This document shows, in pieces, positions 52,105-60,178 of a stretch of 64,000 nucleotides of DNA; positions within the stretch are counted from its first letter, which is position 1; each line of letters begins with the position of its first letter. The position numbers and the translations under genes were made by a program. This DNA comes from Asticcacaulis aquaticus (GTDB taxonomy: Bacteria; Pseudomonadota; Alphaproteobacteria; Caulobacterales; Caulobacteraceae), in assembly GCF_028550415.1 (NCBI RefSeq), contig NZ_JAQQKX010000003.1, positions 186,001-250,000 on the forward strand. Reading direction: 5' to 3'. Under the pieces are notes generated by a model. It ran no database searches. It saw only the letters and a program-made list of their open reading frames with translations, and was not told the origin of the DNA.

Positions 52105-52688
52105 ACGCCTCCCGTTTTCAATAGGTCGGCGATCGACAATATGTCGGCCGCGACGGCGGCGATGGGCCGGCCAGAGTCCATAGCGTGTTTGCGCATCAGC
52201 TTGTAGGCTTCATCTTCATTGATCCCCCGTGAGGTCATCAATATGCCCTTGGCGCGGTCGATGGTCTTGCGCGCCGCCAGATCGGCCTTGGCCTTGGACA
52301 GGTCGTTGCGCAGGGTCTGCATCAGGTTGAAGCGCTGCGCCGCCACCGTCAGGATCGAGGCGATGCGGTTGGGAGCGTAACCGTCGACGATATAGGCCGC
52401 CACACCGGCCTCCAGCGCCTGAGCGGTGGTGTTAGAATCGGAGCGGTCGACGAACATGGCCACCGGGCGCGGGGCCTGTTCGTTGGCGACCTGTAACGCA
52501 TCGAGCGTATCGCGGTCCGGGCTTTCGCAGGCGATGATCACCATGTCCGGATTGATGTCGAGCCACTGGGCCAGTTCGAAGCGTGGCCAGTGATGGATGC
52601 GCGCCCCCTGCAGGGCTTCGTCCATGCGAATGCCCTCCGCCACGAGGGCGGCGCGGGCATCGTCGGGATCGATGATCAGGACATTCAT
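52101..52688 (-). CDS. nasT: ANTAR-domain RNA-binding antiterminator NasT
   Basis: A 195-residue two-domain regulator: an N-terminal receiver-like domain (VLIIDPDDARAALVAEGI, VAMFVDRSD, AAYIVDGYAPNRI) and a C-terminal ANTAR domain (about 130-190) with KTIDRAKGILMTSRGINEDEAYKLM-type spacing, including the conserved RAKG and EDEAYKLMR. ANTAR proteins bind paired hexaloop hairpins in leader RNAs; three such leaders lie in this window, before narK, the porin and nirB. It is the first gene of the nasTS unit, divergent from narK. Confidence 0.93.
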   Translation of the reverse strand: MNVLIIDPDDARAALVAEGIRMDEALQGARIHHWPRFELAQWLDINPDMVIIACESPDRDTLDALQVANEQAPRPVAMFVDRSDSNTTAQALEAGVAAYIVDGYAPNRIASILTVAAQRFNLMQTLRNDLSKAKADLAARKTIDRAKGILMTSRGINEDEAYKLMRKHAMDSGRPIAAVAADILSIADLLKTGGV

Positions 52689-52804
52689 TTAGGACATCTG
52701 ACGCGCAAAAAAAAACAGTGTGAGCGAATCTCCCGCTACGGCTACTCCTAAATTTGTGCGCCGCGCAAGGGGCAATCTGCGGCAAGCGAAATTGACGGGG
52801 CGGC

Positions 52805-52834
52805 TTGACAAACCCCGGGGGTGCCGCCTTATAT
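52805..52834 (+). promoter_or_regulatory. Candidate promoter of narK
   Basis: TTGACA (52805-52810) and TTATAT (52829-52834) are separated by 18 bases. Transcription would start near 52842, just before the hairpin leader of narK. Confidence 0.6.
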
Positions 52835-52845
52835 GCGGCCCAGCG

Positions 52846-52923
52846 ATTGGGGAACTGACCAACGAAGGTCAGCCTCCGGAACGAACCGGACAGTCGTCTC
52901 TCACCCTAAAACGTCTCCCCAAT
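52846..52923 (+). promoter_or_regulatory. Tandem ANTAR (NasT) hairpins in the narK leader
   Basis: CTGACC-AACGAA-GGTCAG (52855-52872) and TCCGG-AACGAA-CCGGA (52875-52890) are adjacent perfect hairpins, both with the AACGAA loop (A first, G fourth), separated by two bases. This is the cleanest ANTAR site in the window. They are enclosed by ATTGGGGA (52846-52853) and TCCCCAAT (52916-52923), which are exactly complementary. There is no T-run here, so the output may be something other than intrinsic termination. Confidence 0.8.
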
Positions 52924-52978
52924 ATGCCGACGCCCGTTTCCATGCGGATGCGCCTGGCCCAAAATCGCAGGTATTCCT

Positions 52979-54190
52979 ATGATTTCCAAAGACTTCCTCA
53001 AGGCTGGCCATCCGCCGACCCTGCTGTCCGCCTTCCTCTATTTCGACATGAGCTTCATGGTCTGGGTGCTTTTGGGCGCTCTGGGCGTGCAGATTGCCGC
53101 CGATCTCGGCCTGTCGCCCGCGCAAAAAGGCCTTATGGTCGCCGTTCCCATCCTGACCGGCGCGGTGCTGCGTATGGTCGCCGGGGTGCTGGTCGATCGC
53201 ATCGGCCCCAAGACAACCGGCGCCATCGGTCAGGCCATCGTCATTTCAGGCCTGATTCTGGCCTTTCTCGTGAAAATCGACTCTTTCGCCGGTATTCTGG
53301 CGCTGGGCGGAGTTCTCGGGGTTGCCGGGGCCTCGTTCGCGGTCGCCCTGCCGCTGGCCTCGCGCTGGTATCCGCCGCAATATCAGGGCGTGGCACTCGG
53401 CATCGCTGGGGCCGGCAATTCCGGCACGGTGTTTGCGTCGCTGTTCGCGCCCTCGCTCGCCAAGGCGTTCGGCTGGTCCACCGTCTTCGGTATCGCCGCC
53501 GTGCCGCTGATTGCCGCCTTTGCCTTCTATCTGCTGTTTGCCAAGGACGCGCCGAATCCGCCCGCGCCGAAGCGCTTCGACCAGTATCTGGCGATCCTGA
53601 AGCAGAGCGACGCCTGGTGGTTCCTGCTGTTCTACGGCGTATCGTTCGGCGGTTTCGTCGGTTTGTCGTCGTCGCTGAACATCTATTTCAACACCGAATA
53701 CGGCCTTGAGCCGGTAACGGCGGGCTTCTTTACGGCGGCCTGCGTGTTCGCGGGGTCGATGCTGCGTCCGGTCGGCGGCGGCATGGCCGACAAGATCGGC
53801 GGCATACGTACCCTGTCGATCATGTATGTCGTGGCGGCGTTCGCTCTGGTCATCATCAGCTTCAAGCTGCCGACGGCCATTACGTCGCTGCTGTTCTTCA
53901 TCATCGGCATGGGCGCGCTGGGCATGGCCAATGGCGCTGTGTTCCAGCTGGTTCCGCAGCGTTTCCGTAGCGAAATCGGCGTGATGACGGGTCTGGTCGG
54001 CATGTTCGGCGGCATCGGTGGTTTCTATCTGGCCACCAGCCTCGGCCTGTCGAAGCAGGCGCTCGGCACCTATCAGCCCGGTCTGATCGGGTTCGCCTGT
54101 CTGGCGCTGATCGCCTTCGGCGGGCTGACCCTGATCAAGCGGCGCTGGCGCACGACCTGGGGCGGCGCGCTCAAGGACGTTCGTATTTAA
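52979..54190 (+). CDS. narK: NarK-type nitrate/nitrite MFS transporter
   Basis: A 403-residue major facilitator of the NNP family with twelve predicted helices, carrying nitrate in or nitrite out. The family nitrate signature is visible in the fifth helix (ALGIAGAGNSGTVFASL), with a second copy-like segment GLVGMFGGIGGFYLATSLG in the eleventh. The start at 52979 follows an AGG eight bases upstream. It is expressed from its own leader, divergent from nasTS, and likely works alongside the NrtABC importer. Confidence 0.93.
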   Translation: MISKDFLKAGHPPTLLSAFLYFDMSFMVWVLLGALGVQIAADLGLSPAQKGLMVAVPILTGAVLRMVAGVLVDRIGPKTTGAIGQAIVISGLILAFLVKIDSFAGILALGGVLGVAGASFAVALPLASRWYPPQYQGVALGIAGAGNSGTVFASLFAPSLAKAFGWSTVFGIAAVPLIAAFAFYLLFAKDAPNPPAPKRFDQYLAILKQSDAWWFLLFYGVSFGGFVGLSSSLNIYFNTEYGLEPVTAGFFTAACVFAGSMLRPVGGGMADKIGGIRTLSIMYVVAAFALVIISFKLPTAITSLLFFIIGMGALGMANGAVFQLVPQRFRSEIGVMTGLVGMFGGIGGFYLATSLGLSKQALGTYQPGLIGFACLALIAFGGLTLIKRRWRTTWGGALKDVRI

Positions 54191-54216
54191 CCTGACCGAG
54201 ACATCTTCGGCCAGAG

Positions 54217-54247
54217 AAAGCCCTGTCGTTCCGCGGCAGGGCTTTTT
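54217..54247 (+). terminator. Terminator of narK
   Basis: AAAGCCCTG (54217-54225) pairs with CAGGGCTTT (54237-54245), followed by TT, forming a standard intrinsic terminator. Confidence 0.87.
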
Positions 54248-54320
54248 GCCGTCCGCAGCCACGCTCAGGGGGCTGTGAGAAGGCCGTGGGGGAACGATAA
54301 ATTGTCTGGGATTGGTGTGT

Positions 54321-54394
54321 TGGAGCGGGTGAAGGGAATCGAACCCTCGTATTCAGCTTGGGAAGCTGCTGCTCTACCATTGAGCTACACCCGC
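54321..54394 (-). tRNA. tRNA-Gly (anticodon CCC)
   Basis: On the minus strand the acceptor stem GCGGGTG/CACCCGC closes the cloverleaf, the D-arm is GCTCAATGGTAGAGC, and the anticodon loop TTCCCAA gives CCC. The GGGTTCGATTCCC T-arm and an encoded CCA (54323-54321) follow; 74 nt in all. It closely resembles E. coli tRNA-Gly(CCC). Confidence 0.95.
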
Positions 54395-54481
54395 GCGCTT
54401 AACGCACTGGCCGATGTCATTATCGCAACCCGACGCCGTTTCAAGCGAAAAATGTCCCAATTCGCAAACTTGCGCGAAATC

Positions 54482-54641
54482 TGTGGATGGGCGAGTCCGT
54501 TGCACGCCTTATCCACAGAAACTACCAGATATAGTTTGTTGTGGACATATCCTGTCAGGCGAAACACTAGATATTGCGGATTTTAACTTTTTGTTTACGA
54601 TTAGTAGGTGCCGGAACGATTTAAACCGGCCGAGCGAATCA
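54482..54641 (+). promoter_or_regulatory. gcrA regulatory region: DnaA boxes, CtrA-like box, GANTC site
   Basis: A perfect DnaA box TTATCCACA lies at 54509-54517, with 7/9 matches in reverse at 54482-54490 and 54540-54548. TTAA-N7-TTTA at 54583-54597 is one base from the CtrA consensus. A CcrM methylation site GAATC is at 54637-54641. In Caulobacter gcrA is activated by DnaA and repressed by CtrA, so the arrangement fits. The 308-base gap between tRNA-Gly and gcrA holds nothing else I can identify. Confidence 0.75.
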
Positions 54642-54702
54642 ATATCTAGTGGTTATGGTTTGGCGGCCGGCAGGGCGCCTGAGGGGACGGAGGCTTTAAG
54701 TT

Positions 54703-55224
54703 ATGAGCTGGACTGACGAACGCGTTGAAACCCTGAAAAAGCTCTGGCAGGAAGGTCATTCCGCCAGCCAGATCGCCAAGACCCTGGGCGGCGTCACCCG
54801 TAATGCCGTGATCGGCAAGGTGCACCGTCTCGGCCTGTCGGGCCGTGCGGCCCCGTCGCAGCCTGCCCGCCCCCTGTACAAGCCCGCCAAACCGCCGCGT
54901 CCCGCCACGCAAGCGACGCCTGCGCCGCAACCGGTCGCTCGTCGTGTTGCCGTCGAGCCCGTGGTTGCCCGTCCGGTCGCGCAGGTCCCGGCGATTTCCA
55001 GCGTCGAAGGTCCCGGCACGGCGACTGTCCTGACGCTGGGCGCCAAGATGTGCAAGTGGCCGATCGGCGATCCGTCGTCGGACGAATTCACCTTCTGCGG
55101 TCGCCGCGCCTCTGACGGCATTCCCTATTGCGTCGAGCATTCGCGCGTCGCCTATCAGCCGCAGCAGAAGAAGAAAAAAGACACCGGTACGGACCTGTCG
55201 CGTTCGCTGCGCCGCTACCTGTAA
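54703..55224 (+). CDS. gcrA: Cell-cycle regulator GcrA
   Basis: A 173-residue transcription factor that binds sigma-70 RNA polymerase and GANTC-methylated promoters. The N-terminal DNA-binding segment is nearly diagnostic (MSWTDERVETLKKLW, NAVIGKVHRLGLSGR). A Pro/Ala-rich linker spans about 45-105, and the C-terminal sigma-interacting domain (MCKWPIGDPSSDEFTFCG, YCVEHSRVAYQP) carries the conserved Cys and His. GGAGG at 54689-54693 precedes the ATG. Presence of GcrA places the organism in the alphaproteobacteria. Confidence 0.97.
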   Translation: MSWTDERVETLKKLWQEGHSASQIAKTLGGVTRNAVIGKVHRLGLSGRAAPSQPARPLYKPAKPPRPATQATPAPQPVARRVAVEPVVARPVAQVPAISSVEGPGTATVLTLGAKMCKWPIGDPSSDEFTFCGRRASDGIPYCVEHSRVAYQPQQKKKKDTGTDLSRSLRRYL

Positions 55225-55288
55225 TCTGAAACCATTGTGTAAAAGCCCCTTTCTGCCTATGATGTCATAGGTGGGGAGGGGTTTTTCT

Positions 55289-55831
55289 ATGGACGATATG
55301 TTGCTGTGGACCTTGGTGTCGGCGGTCGCGACCGTCATGACCGCCCTGACCGGCGTCATCTTTTGGCTGCTCAGCCAGCACAATCAGGCCAAGACCGAAA
55401 AGGCCGAGTTCTACGTCGAATTCACCCGCCGCTACAACAGCTCCGACATGCACGACGCGCTGTACCGCCTGATGCAGCACTATACGCAAAACCCCGATAA
55501 TTTCGTCGAGCTGTACCTGTCGGAGTTCCTCTCGCACACGCAGAAGGGCTTCGAGATCGAGCGTTCGCGCCGTATCGTCAGCCGCTATTTCAACGATATC
55601 GCCGAGATGCGCCAGAACCGGCTGATCGACCGCAAGCTGGCGCGGATGCTGTGTAATTTTCAGGGTTTGAACATCTATTACAATGTCGTCGTGCCGATGA
55701 GCCGCGCCCGTTATGGCAATTCCAAGACGCGCGAACGCATCTATGCGGCGCTTCGCGCCATTCGTCCGCATTTCGACGACGGTGGCTTCGGACTCAGCAT
55801 CGCGCCGGGGACGACGGAGAAGAGGCTTTGA
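55289..55831 (+). CDS. Membrane-anchored protein of unknown function (DUF4760-like)
   Basis: A 180-residue protein with one N-terminal membrane helix (about 4-26) and a soluble, helical, charged rest (FYVEFTRRYNSSDMHDALYRLMQHY, given here only as its general Arg/Tyr-rich character). The layout resembles the DUF4760 family, which has no known function. The ATG at 55289 has a strong GGGGAGGGG eight bases upstream; an earlier GTG lies inside that site. Its stop overlaps the next small membrane gene. Confidence 0.68.
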   Translation: MDDMLLWTLVSAVATVMTALTGVIFWLLSQHNQAKTEKAEFYVEFTRRYNSSDMHDALYRLMQHYTQNPDNFVELYLSEFLSHTQKGFEIERSRRIVSRYFNDIAEMRQNRLIDRKLARMLCNFQGLNIYYNVVVPMSRARYGNSKTRERIYAALRAIRPHFDDGGFGLSIAPGTTEKRL

Positions 55832-56265
55832 GCCACAAGGATAACCCTAGAAACGTCGGTTCAGGCATTTTGCGGACGGTTCTTGCCGTGATGGTTACAC
55901 CCTTCCTGCCGGGGCTGATACTTGGCGCGTTGCTTCTTAGGACATGGGGCGATTTTAGCTTCGCGCTAATGATAAGTGGAATGATCGGTTATCCCGCTTT
56001 GCTTCTTGTGGGACTGCCGACGCACCTTTTGCTCTTGAAGTTACAGCGACCTCAGATTTGGGGCTATTTGATCGCGGGATTGGTGGCCGGCGTCGCTATA
56101 TGGGGCTGCATAGTCATTTGGCCGCTTCTCGATAATGCGGATTTGTTAGTGCTCAGTTTTAGGGATTCAGCTATCCCCATCTTGCTTGTGTCAGTAGCTT
56201 TTAGTTTGTTATGCGCCGCCGCTTTCTGGCTTATGGCTGTCGCCCGGTTTGCGAAGCGCACTTAA
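55828..56265 (+). CDS. Small membrane protein, unknown function
   Basis: A 145-residue protein with four predicted helices. It appears to start with TTG, overlapping the preceding stop (TTGA), with GGAG/GAGG just upstream. Base composition and codon choice are clearly less GC-rich than the neighbours, hinting at recent gain. It ends four bases inside the convergent apaG. No family recognised. Confidence 0.6.
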   Translation: MSHKDNPRNVGSGILRTVLAVMVTPFLPGLILGALLLRTWGDFSFALMISGMIGYPALLLVGLPTHLLLLKLQRPQIWGYLIAGLVAGVAIWGCIVIWPLLDNADLLVLSFRDSAIPILLVSVAFSLLCAAAFWLMAVARFAKRT

Positions 56266-56663
56266 TTCAACACCCGCCGCGTTTCCGGCATGTCGAGCGA
56301 GAAGTCCGGAACCGCCACCTTGAGCCAGTGGCCGTCTTCGGTGACGCACATATAGTGACCACCCATGGCGCCGGACGACGTGTCGAGCGGGCAGCCCGAC
56401 GAATAGGCATAGCTTTCACCCGGTGTGATGAGCGGCGTTTCACCCACCACGCCGACGCCTTCGACAGTCTGGATGCGGCCCAGCGCATCGGTGATCGTCC
56501 AGTGCCGGGTCTTCAGCCGCACCGCCGTATCGCTCTCGTTTTTGAGGGTGATGTGATAGGTCCACAGCCACTTGTTCTGGGCGATGGCGTCGTCGCTGCG
56601 GGGGACGAACTGGACGCGAACGCTGACCGTGATGTCGTGGGTGGTGGCCGAATAAAGCATCAT
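56262..56663 (-). CDS. apaG: ApaG protein
   Basis: A 133-residue ApaG of the fibronectin-III-like fold. Signatures are NKWLWTYHITLKNES, LKTRHWTITDALGRIQ, VVGETPLITPGESYAYSSG, and GHYMCVTEDG. ApaG is linked to Co/Mg resistance and Ap4A metabolism in enterics, but its biochemical role is still unclear. It is transcribed alone on the minus strand. Confidence 0.93.
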   Translation of the reverse strand: MMLYSATTHDITVSVRVQFVPRSDDAIAQNKWLWTYHITLKNESDTAVRLKTRHWTITDALGRIQTVEGVGVVGETPLITPGESYAYSSGCPLDTSSGAMGGHYMCVTEDGHWLKVAVPDFSLDMPETRRVLN

Positions 56664-56786
56664 CGCACCCTAAACCGCTTCGAAGCATTGATAAAGGCCC
56701 ACAAGCGTTTGACTTTTTCTTTGCCCCGCGAGGAATCGTGTCTTAGATACTCTCCCCAAGAATTGCATAAGGCCTCGTCCGTTCCG

Positions 56787-57791
56787 ATGACGACCCACGG
56801 TATCCTGCCCCTTCAGTCCATCCGCGATCTGGTCGATCAGGGCGCCATCATGAGCGCCTCCAAGCTCGACGACGATCAGATACAGCCCGCGTCGATCGAT
56901 CTGCGTCTGGGGGCGCGGGCCTGGCGGGTACGGGCGTCGTACCTGCCGCGCGGCAAGAAGGTCGTCGATCGCCTGCCCGATGTGGTGATGCACGAGATGG
57001 ACCTGACGCGCGGGGCGGTGTTCGAGTCCGGCTGCGTCTATATCGCGGAGTTGCAGGAGTTCCTCAGCCTGCCCGCAGGGATTTCGGCCCGCGCCAATCC
57101 GAAAAGCTCGACCGGCCGCGTCGATGTCTTCGTGCGTCTGCTGTCGGATCATGGCGACCTGTTCGACGATGTGCGCGAAGGCTACAAGGGGCCGATCTAT
57201 GTCGAGATCGCACCGCAGACCTTTTCGGTGCTGGCGCGGACGGGGACGCGGCTGAACCAGTTGCGCCTGAAAACCGGCGACGTGCCCAAGCTCAATACGG
57301 CGGATTGCGGCGTCGATCTGACCGGCGATCTGGTCGGCTATCGCGCGCGGCGTCATGCGGGGGTGATCGACCTCGACAATGTCGACGGGCACGATCCGCG
57401 CAATTTCTGGGAACCGCTGTACCAGAACAAGGGCCAGCTTCTCCTCGATCCGGGCGAGTTCTATATTCTGGCCTCGAAGACAGATGTGATCATCCCCGTC
57501 GATGAAGCAGCCGAAATGCTGCCGATCGACCCCAGCGTCGGCGAGTTCCGTGTCCACTATGCCGGGTTCTTCGATCCGGGCTTCGGGACGGAAGAGGCGG
57601 GGGGCACTGGCTCGAAAGGCGTGCTGGAGGTGCGCTGCCATGAGACGCCGTTCCTGCTCGAAGACGGACAGATCGTCGCGCGTCTGGTCTATGAGCCGCT
57701 GACGGAAAAACCTGAGCGGTTGTACGGGCAGAGCGGGTCGCACTATCTAAAACAAGGCCTCAAACTGTCGAAGCACTTCCGTCCTTGGTAA
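56787..57791 (+). CDS. dcd: dCTP deaminase-family protein (long alphaproteobacterial form)
   Basis: Probably deaminates dCTP to dUTP. The 334-residue product is longer than the 190-residue enterobacterial Dcd and appears to have two dUTPase-like halves: IQPASIDLRLGARAWR near residue 30 with RANPKSSTGRVDVFVRLL at about 110, and ISVGEFRVHYAGFFDPGFG near 250. NPKSSTGR matches the nucleotide-binding motif of the family. The ATG at 56787 is chosen because sequence upstream in the same frame overlaps apaG and has no similarity. Confidence 0.82.
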   Translation: MTTHGILPLQSIRDLVDQGAIMSASKLDDDQIQPASIDLRLGARAWRVRASYLPRGKKVVDRLPDVVMHEMDLTRGAVFESGCVYIAELQEFLSLPAGISARANPKSSTGRVDVFVRLLSDHGDLFDDVREGYKGPIYVEIAPQTFSVLARTGTRLNQLRLKTGDVPKLNTADCGVDLTGDLVGYRARRHAGVIDLDNVDGHDPRNFWEPLYQNKGQLLLDPGEFYILASKTDVIIPVDEAAEMLPIDPSVGEFRVHYAGFFDPGFGTEEAGGTGSKGVLEVRCHETPFLLEDGQIVARLVYEPLTEKPERLYGQSGSHYLKQGLKLSKHFRPW

Positions 57792-57820
57792 GAGCGCCGT
57801 CTAAAGGCTGTCGCTCTTAC
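57788..57820 (+). terminator. Probable terminator after the dCTP deaminase gene
   Basis: GTAAGAGCG (57788-57796, overlapping the stop codon) pairs with CGCTCTTAC (57812-57820), followed by TTTC. The T-run is short, so strength is uncertain. Confidence 0.6.
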
Positions 57821-57902
57821 TTTCGTGCCCTTTATCCCCATCGCTTTTTTGCGCGGAAATGACGCCTGATGGACTGCCACACGCAGACCAGAGGAGGCGA
57901 CT

Positions 57903-58118
57903 ATGGGCTTTATGATCGGCGATACGGTGCAACTGAAATCCGGCGGCCCGTCGATGACGGTGAACAATGTCGATCTGGACGATTACGTCTATTGCGACTG
58001 GTTCGACGAGCACGGCGACCGCCACTCCGACAAGTTCAAGGGCGACCTGCTGCAAGGTGCGGTCCCTGCGCAGACAGCGGCTGAGGCGCCTGTGCCGGTG
58101 GCGACGCCGTCACTCTAA
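57903..58118 (+). CDS. Small DUF2158 (YodC-like) protein
   Basis: A 71-residue protein matching the DUF2158/YodC pattern: GDTVQLKSGGPSMTVNNV followed by CDWFD and the DKFKGDLL end of the domain. A strong AGAGGAGG Shine-Dalgarno lies 8 bases before the ATG. Function unknown; the small SH3-like fold may bind protein or nucleic acid. A palindromic repeat element follows directly. Confidence 0.82.
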   Translation: MGFMIGDTVQLKSGGPSMTVNNVDLDDYVYCDWFDEHGDRHSDKFKGDLLQGAVPAQTAAEAPVPVATPSL

Positions 58119-58131
58119 ATCATACCTCCCT

Positions 58132-58291
58132 GGCTATGCCGGGGAGGGGGACCACACGAGCCCGCGTAGCGGGTGAGATGTGGTGGTGGGGGTTCTTGCT
58201 TTCTTTAACCGAGCCCGTTGAAACTCAAGCAAGATCCCCCACCACCACGCCTTTCAGGCGCGGTCCCCCTCCCCAACAAGTTGGGGAGGTA
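58132..58291. repeat. Palindromic repeat element downstream of the DUF2158 gene
   Basis: TACCTCCC...GGGGAGGGGGACC at the left is mirrored by GGTCCCCCTCCCC...GGGGAGGTA at the right. The centre carries AGCAAG/CTTGCT arms around a short unpaired stretch. It shares the 20-base core GTGAGATGTGGTGGTGGGGG (58173-58192) with the element at 5935-6176. Confidence 0.82.
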
Positions 58292-58297
58292 TAAGAA

Positions 58298-59248
58298 TTA
58301 GGCCGCTTGCTTCTCAGCCGTCGGGACCTCGACGCCGTCATCGAAGTGAAGCACCTCGGCCTTTGACGCGTCCAGTGTAAAGCGCGGCTTGAGCGGCGAC
58401 TTGTTGCCGTTGAAGCCGCCGCGCATCTTGACGATCCGCGCAAAGATCACCTTGAACGGTTCAAGAAATTTCGGCGATTTCGACATCGACGGGTTCAGGC
58501 CGAACCAGCGGCGCAGACAGCCGTTCGCGTAGATGACATTGGCACGCCAGATGGCCTTCGGCGTCATGAACTCGATCGATAAAGAGACATTGACCGAGTC
58601 CTGATTGACGATGCGGTGCGGGGCGTTCTGGACCCAGGTCAGCATCTGACCGGGATGGAATTCGACCTTCGTCGCCTGCGCGTCCCATTCCGGCGAAAAG
58701 CGCAGTTGCTCGTCCGACTCACGCAAGGCCACACCTTCGAGGTCATGATCCGAAACGAACGGCGCCTCAGGCGGGTAGACATAAACGTGTTTGACGCCGC
58801 GGATTTGCCAAAGCGTCACTAGCGGAATGTCGAGATGATAGAAGACGTGGGCGCGCGGCGATGAGATCAGCAGGCCGAGGTCCTGTTTGAGCGTGGATAC
58901 CCCCGACTTTGCCTTGATTTCCGCGAACATGGCCTCGCACAACGCGCCGATTTCGGCGTCGGAATGGTTGACCTTGCGCAGGTTGAGCCACAAACGACCG
59001 GCGCGGACGCCTTCCATCAGCGCGCGCCCGTCGTGGTTGCCGCGCCGCCCCAGATACCACTGCCCCCAGTTGGTCGGGTCGTAGCCCATGGTGAACACTT
59101 CCAGCTTGTCGCGCGGATAGCGGTCGATCAGGGCGATCAGGGCCTCGTCGGTGAATAGCGGGCTCTTATCCAGATCGTGGGTGAAGTGCAGGTTTTCCTT
59201 GGAAAACGCGGCCTTCTGCGCGTCGGTCCAGTGAAGAATATCGATCAT
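58298..59248 (-). CDS. Cupin/JmjC-like protein of an exopolysaccharide operon
   Basis: A 316-residue protein resembling cupin-like JmjC 2-oxoglutarate dioxygenases. HVFYHLDIPLVTLWQIRGVK (H and D two apart, about residue 138) and PHRIVNQDSVNVSLSIEF (distal His) suggest an iron site. It is often annotated as transcription-factor-like, but no DNA-binding domain is seen. Its ATG overlaps the stop of the upstream glycosyltransferase by one base (TAATG), and with the GNAT gene it forms a three-gene unit. A repeat element lies just past the stop. Confidence 0.65.
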   Translation of the reverse strand: MIDILHWTDAQKAAFSKENLHFTHDLDKSPLFTDEALIALIDRYPRDKLEVFTMGYDPTNWGQWYLGRRGNHDGRALMEGVRAGRLWLNLRKVNHSDAEIGALCEAMFAEIKAKSGVSTLKQDLGLLISSPRAHVFYHLDIPLVTLWQIRGVKHVYVYPPEAPFVSDHDLEGVALRESDEQLRFSPEWDAQATKVEFHPGQMLTWVQNAPHRIVNQDSVNVSLSIEFMTPKAIWRANVIYANGCLRRWFGLNPSMSKSPKFLEPFKVIFARIVKMRGGFNGNKSPLKPRFTLDASKAEVLHFDDGVEVPTAEKQAA

Positions 59249-60177
59249 TATCTACCTGCCGGATTGGGCTTGAGGAGGGCGGTCCCGTAAAAGCCGAGCT
59301 TGTGGAACCAGATGAGTTTGCCCGCGCCGCGGGCGGCCTTGTCGAGGATGCGCGCGGCGGCTTTCGAGCCGGTGGCATAGAGCGCCACGCCGGCGCCACC
59401 GAAGACGGTGGCCTGAACCAGACCGTTGAGCATCCAGTAGGCGCAGGTAAACGGCTTCTTGATCTCGCCCGCCATGGCCGAGGTCGAGGGCCCCTGCCCG
59501 TAGGCGAAGGCGCGCGGCAGGGTGTAGTTCAGCGTCGAACGGCTTTCGGGGACGTCTTCCCAGACAAAAGCGTCGGCGGCCCAGACCATTTTCTTGCCCG
59601 CCGCCCTCATGCCGTAGAACAGCTTGTCGTCCTCCCCGCCGCAATTGTTGCGGTTGGTGTCGAAGACCTCGCCCTCGGGCAGGGCCGCACGGCGCAGCAG
59701 CGAATTGCCACAGCCGTAATAGTCGGGGATCGGGCCGCTTTCGGACGGACCGAAGCGCGAGAAAAAGGCTTCGAAATACGGACGGAACTGTGCCGATGGG
59801 CTGAGCAGCCGCGCGGTAACGGGGCCGAACACCACGTCGGCGTCGTAAGCCTTTTGCGCGGCGATCATCTTAGATGCCCAGTCGGCGGGGGCCTCTTCGT
59901 CGTCGTCGAGGAACAGGATGAACTCACCGGTTGCCGCGTTTAACGCTGTGTTACGAGCATTGGCGACACCGGGGCTGGGTTCGTGCAGATAGACCAGCGT
60001 CTGGCCGTCCGGTGGCGTCAGGGCGGCGACCTGATCGCGCGCCGAGCCTTCGGGGGAATTGTCACAGACGATGACCTGCACCGGTACGGTGACGCCGGTT
60101 TGCGAAAACACAGACGCCAGCGCCGTTTTCAGGCCTTGCGGCCGACGGAAGGTCGGGATGATCAGGCTAATGGTCAT
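59248..60177 (-). CDS. Family 2 glycosyltransferase of an exopolysaccharide operon
   Basis: A 309-residue GT-A glycosyltransferase: SLIIPTFRRPQGLKTALASV, VCDNSPEGS, ARNTALNAATGEFILFLDDD with the metal-binding DDD near residue 95, and an NNCGGEDDKLFYGMRAAG stretch in the acceptor half. A hydrophobic segment near residue 245-265 may contact the membrane. It sits between a GNAT gene (1-base gap) and a cupin-like gene. Confidence 0.85.
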   Translation of the reverse strand: MTISLIIPTFRRPQGLKTALASVFSQTGVTVPVQVIVCDNSPEGSARDQVAALTPPDGQTLVYLHEPSPGVANARNTALNAATGEFILFLDDDEEAPADWASKMIAAQKAYDADVVFGPVTARLLSPSAQFRPYFEAFFSRFGPSESGPIPDYYGCGNSLLRRAALPEGEVFDTNRNNCGGEDDKLFYGMRAAGKKMVWAADAFVWEDVPESRSTLNYTLPRAFAYGQGPSTSAMAGEIKKPFTCAYWMLNGLVQATVFGGAGVALYATGSKAAARILDKAARGAGKLIWFHKLGFYGTALLKPNPAGR

Positions 60178-60178
60178 C

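Noticed and set aside
52705-52730. A run of nine Ts and a weak hairpin before nasT as a fourth antitermination leader
   Set aside because: The stem is four base pairs and I find no A..G.. hexaloop pair upstream of it.
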